A stretch of DNA of 54,647 nucleotides, from assembly GCA_003427395.1 (NCBI GenBank), contig BFEA01000194.1:558869-613515 (forward strand). Direction: 5' to 3'. This DNA comes from Chara braunii. Lineage: Eukaryota; Streptophyta; Charophyceae; Charales; Characeae. Shown here piece after piece: positions 46,035 through 54,647 of this stretch. Each line of letters starts with the position of its first letter. Positions within the stretch are counted from its first letter, which is position 1. The notes under the pieces are model-generated. The model saw nothing but the letters and a program-made list of their open reading frames with translations. It was not told the origin of the DNA and made no database searches. A program made the translations under genes and the position numbers.

Positions 46035-46551
46035 CATAATAAAATATAATGATAATAATAATAATACCAATCAATCAATGAAAATAATAATAAAAGAAAT
46101 AATAAAATTAAATCATACCAAATGCACGAAAAATGAGCGATAGCGAACCTCGGAAATCAAACAGCATCATTCATATATGACCAGATAGTTATGACCTCGA
46201 ACCAACAGCAGAATTGTATCACGAGTTTCAGCAAATAAGGAGACACCAAGAGCTCATAATTGACAATGCTGGTACGTCTCATCATCATCATCAATGAAGA
46301 ACCAATGTTGATATCCTATCCGGCGCTCGGCGCGCAGACTACAGATGGTAGATCCTATCTATCCTATACTACAATGCCGAATCATGACGTCAACAACTCT
46401 CCCGAAGTACGAGCATACAGTGACCAATGTCGCACGCTTCCAGCACCATGTATGTCTCTCACCTTATTCACAACCTCGTTCCCCAACACACAAATGCCAC
46501 GTGTACCCAGGGATCAAATCCTGAAATAACAGGTTAGTATTGTTTGGGACC

Positions 46552-46592
<41 letters not shown>

Positions 46593-47011
46593 TAATAAAA
46601 ATAATAAAAATAAAAATAACAATGAATAATAATAAACAGTAATACCAATAATAATAATATAAAGAAACAAGCTACCTTACCTGCCTGATACCGTCATGCC
46701 GGGCACAACTCCACTACGTCGTCGACCGATGCATTACACGTCCCATAAGTCTCCGCCCTCGCATATGGTAGGCACTGGATGCATGGCTGTGGCCATCTGC
46801 ACCACTCGGATGGCCAAGAGTGCAGGGCTCCCAACCAAGTCACGACACCTTCAAACGGAACTCGCCGTGGTGAGTACGGACATGGAGACGACATTACAAC
46901 AAAACCGCAACCGCTCTCCTTGGATCCTACGGGGTGAGGACGTCGAAGCTGAGTGGTGATCGTTCACCACTGCCTCCTCCCGCTTCACGCCCAAATTGTT
47001 AGCAAAATGAG

Positions 47012-47929
47012 GTAAGTTATCCCCCTCCCTCTCTTTCTTCTCCTTCTCCCTCTTCTTCTTCTTCTTCTTCTTCTTCTTCTTCTTCTTCTTCTTCTTCTTC
47101 TTCTTCTTCTCCTTTTTTTGCTTCGTCATTCTCGACGTTCTTTTACTTTGTCTTACCGTGCTCACCTTTCTTTCTCCCTACACCCCGCATGCACTCTTTT
47201 CTCGTTACCTTGTGTACTCTCATCGTCCTTCGATTCACCATCTCATTGGCTCCCCACTCTATTATCTCTCCTTTTCCATTCTTCATCTTCCTCATCTACT
47301 CTCCTTTCCTCACGTGTCTCCTTCTTGCACACGGCCATCTCCTTCGCTTTGCATGTTCCACCTCCACCCCCGCTTCTTCTAGGCACTTCCTCCCCGCTAG
47401 CTATGTTCCGCACCCATTCTCCATCTCCCTCCTTCCGCCTCCTTCCTCCGTCTCCTTCTTCGTCTGTTCCCTTTTCTCACGCTACCTCGCTACTTCACCT
47501 GTGCGTTGTCTCCATTGCTCTCGTTTTTGCATGCCTGCGCGTCCTCCTCGCGCGCCTCTTTCTTCAGCGCAGCTACCTTTTTCCCGTCGCGCGGTCATCT
47601 TTTCCCCGTTGTCTCCTTCCCGGCCTCTTCATGTGCCATTTCGCCCGTCCCCTCGCTTGCCATCTCCTCATCTCGCTTGCGCTATCTTCATTGCATTGTT
47701 CGTTGCCACCTCCGCCTCTGCGTGCTTTTCTCTCCCGCTTCCCCTGCTAAGTTCCTACTCCCTCCTCCCCCTAGCTCTCACTAAGTCGCCCGAGCACGCC
47801 GAACTTCAACTCACGAACTTCGTGCTATCACGGAGTCAGATACAGTCTGACTTAGCTTCACTCAAAGCACTACCGCAGCGGTGGGGTATCGAGCACTTTT
47901 CTCGGGAACGAATCTGGCCGAGAATCGAG
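47012..47929 (+). other. Intron-like tract plus exon-like segment (right LTR)
   Basis: This is the counterpart of 32137-33018: donor GAG|GTAAGT at 47011/47012, acceptor CCTCCTCCCCCTAG ending at 47774, exon-like segment 47775-47929, and donor after ATCGAG. A TTC microsatellite (about 47050-47111) enlarges the pyrimidine tract. Confidence 0.35.
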
Positions 47930-49457
47930 GTAAGTTCAAGGAGAAATCGTACAAATTAAAAAGTAAAGAAAAAGAAACGAAAAATAGACTGAATGAGAAA
48001 TGAACGAAGAAGAAAAAATAACAAAAAAAAAGAAAGAAAAGGCAGAAAATCCAAAAAAAAAGAAAGAAAAGAAAAGCAAAATCGAACAGAATCTAACTTC
48101 TAACTACCTTAGATCGCCAAGTGGCGGACCCCCGATATAGCAGGAGCTCAAGACTTAACTAACCTACTAATTGTAACTAATTCCTAAAATACGGAGGTCG
48201 AGGGTTCGAATCCCCGCCGCCCGAGGTCGGGGTAAAGGCACAACTCCCTTATAGCATAAAAGGAGCTAGCATTCGGGTCAAGGCAGATTCGATCCACATA
48301 TCTCTAACTTAACAATCTGCCCTGAAACCGACTGAGCTAGTTCCCATGTTGAGAAAATAAGGAGCAACTCTACTATGTATAGAGTACTGGCTCAACCCAA
48401 CTAGCGGTCTGAGCCTGTTTCTAAGTGTGTGTGTGTGTATGTCTGTTGGTCTGTGTATCTCTCTGAGTGTTTGTTGGCTTGAGTGTGTGTATGACCTGTA
48501 AGGGCACTTGATTGCTTGGAAGCCTTGAAGGGTCTGTACTTACCTATGGCTGTGACATTGAGGGTTCAGATGGGGAAAACACTCACGCGGCAGGAAAAAA
48601 CCCCCGCCATACTAAAAAGCAGCGGAAAACACTCAAGTAACAGGTAGGTCGGTACCATACCAAGTTGAGGTAGGTGTGCCGATTACTTAAGGCCGAGCAG
48701 AAGAAGACAAAGTTGGCATTTTTAGAGGCTCAGTATTGTTAGGTAGGCGGGTACCAGTTCAAATAGCCCGAGTCCAGACCCTGTGCGGACGATATCAGAG
48801 CTTGCAAAAGTGTCTCCCTCTGCAAAGGGACAAGACACCGGTTGCTCGGGTGATAGCGCAGATACGACGTCGTCACTCGAGAGGCGACTTCCTTTCTACA
48901 TACGGAACGCGAAGCTGGAGCCTCAACCCTACTCACGACATACGAGTAAGGATAGAGGTACCAACTGTCGTAACCTATTATGGTAGGCAATGTGTTTCTC
49001 TTGGCTGCTCCGGCTGCATGGCCAGGGGTTGCATTAATTTTCCAGTCGTCTTTAGATTTTACAGCGGCGCGACCTGCCGACTTTCTTATACCGGCCGGTC
49101 TGATGCCCTGTCACTCGTTCTAATTCATTTTTGCCTAACCGTCTGATCCTTTAACGGTTTTAGATTGTGGTCGCCGCATCCCGTGCGACCTTTCCTGTTT
49201 TTCTTTCAACCCTCCGACCCTTGTGGTCGAAGACTTTTAATTTTTATTAATCCCTTCCGGTTGTCGTATGTGTCGTAACACTGCGTATTGTCACCTAGCA
49301 ACCTTGGCCTAAATGGTCGAGAAGTTTGCTTCGCGGCGTTATGCCAAAATATTTTCACTTTTTACTCCAGACCGTCTCCGGTACGGTAACCGGTGTCGCT
49401 ACTGTATAGAATGCAAAATCATGAGCAAATACCCTTGTAAGGGTGTTTGCTCCTACA

Positions 49458-50628
49458 GCGCGCAACTTGTTTTTTTTTAGTGAGCCACGGCGCGTTCGGC
49501 ACCACTTCACTCAAGGTCAGTCAGTTGATTGACTCAGATTTTCCTTCACACCTATGTGAACCCACACTTTGCTTGGTCCTGTTCATTGAATGTTCGCTGA
49601 AAAAAGGTAGAGGAAAGTTTTGCGTATCGTGCATGTGAATCGAAAGGTATGACTTGAGCATGGTATTGCACTGGTTTTCTCTTGAACTTGTTGTTTCTGC
49701 GTGTTGTGCATGTAGGTAGAAGGATGCTTGCAAATGAGATTGATTATGCCTAATTGAGAAAAGGAAAAATGATTGTCTTCTTTTTACTTCTCACCTACCT
49801 GCATGCCAAAAATGATTCGTTGTTTTGAAAAACGTTAATTTTGTGTGTACGTAGAATGAATTCGATTGAAATATGACAGATAAGGTCAGATGGACTTAAC
49901 CTTTCTCAAGGATTGACCCTTTATATCCTAAATGACTTTATCTACCTTTACATGTCCAAATGATTCTCATTCTCCATCACCTCTGACTCTTTTTCATCTA
50001 AATTACCTTGTAGTGGACGCTTTCTCTCTTTCAAGGAAGCATCTGGGACGGGGGTTCATTGCTTTAGGAGCGACCCTGTTATCGACCCAGAATGGACCGT
50101 TCTACGGGGGGGTACTTTGTCGATTCGGTGGAGACGGCCCGACTTATGAGATCTGAGTCTTGTGCTCGGGCGAGAAGGAGGAGTACCCCAGACCACTTCC
50201 TAGAGGGAGAGATGTGCAACACCTCAAGTAATGTACCTGATCAAGAATCATTCACAAAACAATGTGTTATCTAATAAAACTAAGGATTTGTGAAGACGAA
50301 TAAACGTGTTTAATCTTAGGTCGGCGGTATATGGAATGAATAACTTTGGCAGCGCATCAAAAACTAAGGTTGTCGGACTACCGTGTCGGCTGCATATATG
50401 TTATTGTCTAAAGCCAACTCCTCGTTGGCGGCTGTATGATTTTTGTGGAGTTCGACCTAGGGTGGTCGAGTGTTAATTTGATCTTGTGTTATTGGATGTA
50501 CCTAATGATGATTTACATTCGTTCGGTTATCATTTCAGATTGGATATATGTTCATGTCGACTACGACCGATTCTTTTTTTATGTAACTATGTGTGGTTGT
50601 TATGCTTTTTTTTTTTTAACTGGTGACC
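49458..50628. other. No gene seen
   Basis: This is sequence beyond the giant element. The frames 49932-50156 and 50092-50274 overlap and match nothing I recognise. Confidence 0.5.
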
Positions 50629-51117
50629 AAGGGGACTAGGATATTGGAGGTTTCACAATTGGTTGAGACTGCCCTAGTCGACCGGCGTACGCTTCGTACT
50701 TAGGAGATCAGGGCCCTAAGGAACGAATGACGTTCGGGTTCAATAGGCGTTTTAATCGCGCGTACCTACACTACAGCAAACGAGCAAACGCCCTCGATTG
50801 ACCCACCTCTGCAACTGCATGTAAAAGTTTCCGCACTTGGGTCAGTAACTCGGCAGGGATACGCCCCTAAAGGTGGTGACAGTCTCTTAGGGAAGCAAGT
50901 TTATGCTTCGCATGAACCTGTCCTATCGTAGAGGACCGCGGGATGTACAGTTGGCCCACCCGGCTAGAGTGGCGAAGGGACGACGCGACCTCGACCGTCT
51001 CGGTGGTCTGCGGGATTAATTATGCGTCGTCCCCGAGTTGTCTCTTAGGTTATGTTTTGTTTAAACTCCTGCGTGACATGGCCGAGAGGGCCCTTGCCTC
51101 TTCGCGAGGAAAGGTGG
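50629..51117 (+). mobile_element. LTR-terminal conserved block, copy 6
   Basis: It is the reverse complement of copy 1 (1117-1622) over nearly its full length, from CCTAG...GGTTGAGACTGCCC to CTGCGTGACATGGCCGAGAGGGCCC. The terminal CGACA is eroded. It directly adjoins the gag pseudogene below. Confidence 0.7.
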
Positions 51118-51234
51118 TAATACGTCTGGACTCCCTCTACATAGTCCTCAACATGCATAGTGACAGTGAAGACACTAAATGTGGGGTCTTCTAATTTTTT
51201 GACTTTCAACCCTAGCCTTAGCTTTTTCAGCGCT

Positions 51235-53536
51235 CTAGCTGCGAGTAACCACTGAATCTATAAGGGCTCTTACTCTACTTCTACAAACTTCTACGTCTAC
51301 TAAAACTAGTTCTCCTCTACTCTCCTTCTTCATCTTGGCCCAAGCGGGCATTCTCTCCTTCAGCTCGTCAGCCACGCCTGTGAGGGAAGTGCCTAAGGAG
51401 ACTCTAGCACAAGCAGCCTCTGTGCAGTTATCTAGGCACCGACCTGCAACCTCTGCCATCAGCACATGTGGTGTGGGAGTTTCTTGTCTGCTCGCGCTCA
51501 TTTCCCCACATGGCCTTGTGGTAGGGGCAGTTGCTACCCCTACCGGCGGCTGCCTTTTGACCTTTGGGCAGCCGAACGGGTCTTCCTATACTTGGACAAT
51601 ATTTGATGATGTGGCCAAGGTCACCGCAATATATGCACTGCCCCTGATCCACACGCTGTTGTCATAAGCGTTGGTCCAATCCTAAGTCTTCCCAAGGCCG
51701 ACCCTGTGGCAGCCCTGGGTGTCATCCGCCTCTCCAATAGGGTGACCTGTTTCCCCTATTCGGTGATTTATTCCCTCTATTGGGCGACCCATTCCTCGAA
51801 CGGTTTTCCGGGGGACCTTGACCCCTTCCTCCCACTTGGCGGTTTCCTCCTCTACCGCCAACCCCCTGATCGCTCTAGGAACAGCCCTCTGAGGCCCGGG
51901 CCCCTTGGCCTTGGTCTCTACCTCCTCCTTGCGGCCTCCCTCCAGCCGCGACAGCAGCGTCGGTCCTCCCATGACTAATGCTAATGTCCTCTTCCTCGAG
52001 CCCCCACTCAATCTGCTCGTAGGGGACTTCGTCTACACCACCTTCATCTAAAGTAAGGATCAAGCGATCCTTGGTCTTGACCTGTCCTGAGATGGTGCGA
52101 CCTTTTCACTTTTTGCCCTTGTCTAAGTCCTTATGCCAAAAAGTGGAAATTGACATGGAACGTGTTTCAAAAGTTACCACTTCCCTGCTCAATGCATCAT
52201 AGGTCATGGTAGGCTGCTGACTCTTCTTAAAGAAATGCCCGCACAACTGTTCAGGCATCGCACGATAGAAGAGATTGACCAGTTGGGTCTCAGTGACCCC
52301 ATGGTCCGGGATGGTGACTAGCTCGTCCATCACACCCTTAAGTGCTCTAGCACTCTTCCACTTACGAATGTGGATGGTTTGCAATTTATCGGAGGCTTTG
52401 ACACTGCGTGAGACATCTATGAATCGTTCACGCAATAATTTAAGGAAATCAGTGAGGGGGGTGAACGCGTAATAAGTGACTAAATCATCATTACAGTTGG
52501 TGGCGCGACACAAGGAACGAAGAAGCTCGCTGCTTCTTCTTGACGGGCATGGACGGCTATAAGGACATGCTCATCCGGGGAGACCTTCTGCAGATGTACG
52601 TAAGTTTTAACATTGGCTTCCCAATTGTTAAAATTATCCTCTTTCTTCCCGCTATAGGAGTCAGGGAAATTGACCTTGACAGGCTCCCTTCAGGGATGTG
52701 CTTCCTCCTCCTTGGGAGCAACCAGTCTAGTGCCTTTTGGGGCGCCCGTGCAATAACGCTATGTGCCCTCTAGGCGGGCCTTCACCTCTGAGCCCACCTG
52801 CGTTGCTAATTCCCTTGCAAAGTCCCTGAGTTGCAGACGTATAGAGCGCAAGGAAATGTCTTGACCTCTACCAAACAGATATTGTTCTTCTTGGACCTGG
52901 GCCAGGCGCTGTATGTTTCTCGTCATGATCTCCATCTTCCCCAGTAGGTCTACCTGCGTTGCCATCTGCGGTCTTTGCTTCTCTACCTCCTCCAATTCTT
53001 TCGCCGCCTGGCTCGCCGCCTCCATTTTCCTTTTCTTCTCCCTCATCAGTCGGAACTTCCACTCCATCCTCTTCTCATCTTCTATCGTCTGCCGCTTGAG
53101 TGGGTCTTCTTCTGCATCGCCCTCTCTCATGGCCGCCTCTTATTCTTCCCTGGTCACATACATTAGTGCCTAGTGCCTCCTCCTCTTCTCCCAGGGATAA
53201 ACCAGCAACCTACTCCGTAATCTTCTTCTCAATCCGATCTTCCTTTGTTTCACTGGATTCTCCTCTTCCTCTTGTCCTTCCCCTTTCCAGTGACTGTTCT
53301 TCTTCCTCTTCCTCCTCTTCTACCGCCTTGAGCTTCTCTTTTTCTTTTTTCTTTAACCTCTTTTTTTCTCTGGCCATCTCCTCCTCAATCTTCTTCAACT
53401 TCGCCGCCTGTTTTTCTATCAAGGCCTTATTCTTGGCCTCCTGCTTCTCTCTTCTCTCTTTCAGGATGGCGACGACCTTCGCATCTTGCTCTGCTGTATA
53501 AGGGGAGGTGCTCGTACCTGTACGCGTGTCTACCAT
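51235..53536 (-). pseudogene. Ty3/gypsy gag pseudogene, ending in protease
   Basis: From high to low coordinates: MVDTRTGTSTSPYTAEQ and a long K/E coiled coil (53536-53210); a second coiled-coil section with METREK-like charged repeats and a conserved IMTRNIQRLAQVQEEQ (53130-52759); a capsid-like section with DFLKLLRERFIDVSRSV and LVNLFYRAMPEQL (52513-52106); a G/R-rich linker; and CIYCGDLGHIIKYC, an exact CX2CX4HX4C knuckle (51652-51428). A protease start, LVDVEVCRSRVRALIDSVVT (51310-51235), has DSV in place of the catalytic DSG or DTG. Frame changes between segments show decay. Pol is missing and an LTR block follows directly. Confidence 0.85.
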
Positions 53537-54136
53537 GGTGACAGACGCACAACCAAGTGACGGTTCCGCTCCTCACCACTTAGACGTTCCCCCTGACCAG
53601 CTTACCGAAGACTGACTCAGTTTATGGATTAGAGGATCCGTATAGAACCCTGTCAACTATGGTCTCTAGCCTGGACTCTAATACTACAGCCGTCACTACA
53701 GTATCTATTGCTGACCAGGAGGCATTTAAGGAGATCCCCGCAACTCCTCAGAAATTCTTTAACGTCGCAAAAAGGACGACGTGGTCAGCAGATCCTCTCA
53801 TGACTTAAACGGCCCATTCTGCAGCCAACAACTCGGATTTTAGGCCTACCGTGCCACACCGAGCAGCCCGCCAGTCAGTACCGGTCCTTGGGAGGGTTCG
53901 TGCCCTCCGGGACAGTCGAGTCGTCAGACACAGTCTTTAGCCCTATTCAGCCCGTGTGGGTTTGGTCAACGAGGCCCTATCCTTCATACACGGAGTCCTA
54001 TCACCTGGACAGAACAGACTCAATGCAGAAAGAAGAGACAAACAGACTCAGACTCAACAAGTACCATAGGGTGAGTGCACATCCATAGGGCGAGGGGATA
54101 GGCTAAGGGCTTGGCGAGATCATACCAACTCCAACT
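53537..54136. other. Leader of the gag remnant, no gene recognised
   Basis: This lies upstream of the gag start. I looked for a reverse-complement PBS (tRNA-Asp or initiator Met) and found none clear enough to report. Confidence 0.45.
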
Positions 54137-54250
54137 TGGTCAAAATCGTGGTCAACGGCTCAGGTCAACGCCTCGGTCAACGCTTGGTCAACGCGGTCAC
54201 ACCCCGGTCAACGCTCTGGTCAACCCTCTGGTCAACGACCCGTCAACCTC
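54137..54250. repeat. GGTCAACG short tandem repeat
   Basis: GGTCAACG(C/G) recurs about nine times at irregular 10-17-bp spacing with CTC, CTT or CTG linkers. Confidence 0.85.
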
Positions 54251-54584
54251 TAGGTCGGCTATGGCTGTCGGCACCTTCTTCCTCGCCAAACTCCCTTCTC
54301 TTCCTCCTCCACCTTTCTTCTTTCTTGCCCTGTCTCCTTCTTTTTTTTGTATTTTGTTCACCCCCACTGTTTGCCTTCCACTTCGTTGTCCCTCCTTCCT
54401 TCTTCCTCTCCGATCTCTCCTCCCTTCCCTACTTTACTTTCCACTCTCCTCCGTGTCCCGAGCTCCGCGGCTATGGCCGCTACTTCATCTTGGACCGCAC
54501 AACCAATCTCGTATCACTCAACTCTCTCTCTCCGTGGTGATGTCTTTAGCGCAGGTGCGTAGCGAACCAATCTTGTATCACTTA

Positions 54585-54586
<2 letters not shown>

Positions 54587-54647
<61 letters not shown>
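54587..54647. repeat. CT microsatellite at the window end
   Basis: A (TC)n run continues to the last base. AACCAATCT(C/T)GTATCACT occurs twice just before it (near 54500 and 54565). Confidence 0.95.

Larger units (their letters stand above)
25434..49457 (-). mobile_element. Giant-LTR non-autonomous retroelement (24 kb)
   Basis: Two direct repeats, 25434-34527 and 41666-49457, both begin TGTCG (plus strand) and end CGACA or CTACA, and flank a 7138-bp interior. Immediately inside the right repeat lies a minus-sense tRNA-Asp PBS (41646-41663), exactly where a 5' LTR's PBS should be, so the repeats are best read as LTRs of one minus-strand element. The interior has gag-like fragments (36008-37004) on the same strand and no RT, RNase H or integrase motif, so it would rely on proteins from other elements. 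Flanking 5-mers GGCAC and GCGCG are not a target duplication, so the integration boundaries are not proven. A segmental duplication is the alternative. Confidence 0.65.
41666..49457 (-). repeat. Giant LTR, right copy (5' LTR in element sense), 7792 bp
   Basis: This is the partner of the left LTR, adjacent to the PBS. It carries the same ordered modules, an uninterrupted AAT run where the left copy has the MITE, and a (TTC)n expansion near 47050-47111. The end 33855-34120 (left) versus 48783-49050 (right) is almost identical by eye, while other parts differ more. Confidence 0.75.

Noticed and set aside
25429-49462. 5-bp target-site duplication of the giant element
   Set aside because: The flanks GGCAC and GCGCG do not match, so none is claimed.

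Overview
The window is eukaryotic repeat-dominated DNA and holds no intact, confidently recognisable host gene. It most resembles the genome of a green plant or streptophyte alga with a large, transposon-rich genome. The evidence is a plant-style Ty3/gypsy pol, two primer-binding sites matching the 3' end of plant tRNA-Asp, small hAT-type MITEs, SINE-like tRNA-derived sequences, long AAT/GATT/GA/CT microsatellites, and two assembly scars (84 Ns at 23633-23716 and one N at 16719). A charophyte such as Chara is my guess from the flavour of the retroelement proteins, not something the sequence proves.

Layout. 1-1085: GATT/ATTG repeats with a foldback. 1117-1622: a conserved LTR-terminal block, copy 1. 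1703-2456: a hAT-type MITE. 3053-4714: an unrecognised minus-strand exon-like region. 5394-7541: a plus-sense LTR containing degenerate 28S rRNA-derived sequence, followed at 7544 by a tRNA-Asp PBS. 7562-15290: non-coding DNA with two families of stem-loops whose loops are conserved while their stems vary but stay complementary (11236-11448 and 13834-14501), then a degenerate tandem repeat. 15290-19005: two tandem LTR-like units, one carrying a 300-bp foldback MITE. 18906-22200: a decayed minus-strand gypsy pol (protease end, RT, RNase H, integrase). 22640-25390: tandem repeats, a SINE candidate and the gap.

25434-49457 reads as one 24-kb LTR retroelement on the minus strand. Its LTRs are 9094 and 7792 bp, TGTCG...CGACA-type ends, and they are longer than the 7138-bp internal region. 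A 17/18 tRNA-Asp PBS abuts the right LTR. Inside I find only gag-like pieces, including a CCHC knuckle, and no pol. This is the architecture of a non-autonomous LARD/TR-GAG element with unusually large LTRs. The LTRs carry tRNA-like promoter boxes, a hairpin array, a 33-bp tandem repeat and, antisense to the element, a conserved exon-like unit. The length difference is explained by a hAT MITE inserted in the left LTR and a ~645-bp segment missing from the right.

49458-54647: unclassified DNA, LTR block copy 6 (inverted relative to copy 1), a minus-strand gypsy gag pseudogene broken off just inside the protease, short GGTCAACG repeats and a terminal CT microsatellite. The gypsy gag remnant (51235-53536) and pol remnant (18906-22200) are complementary halves of one element type. 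The giant element would depend on such pol-bearing relatives for mobility.
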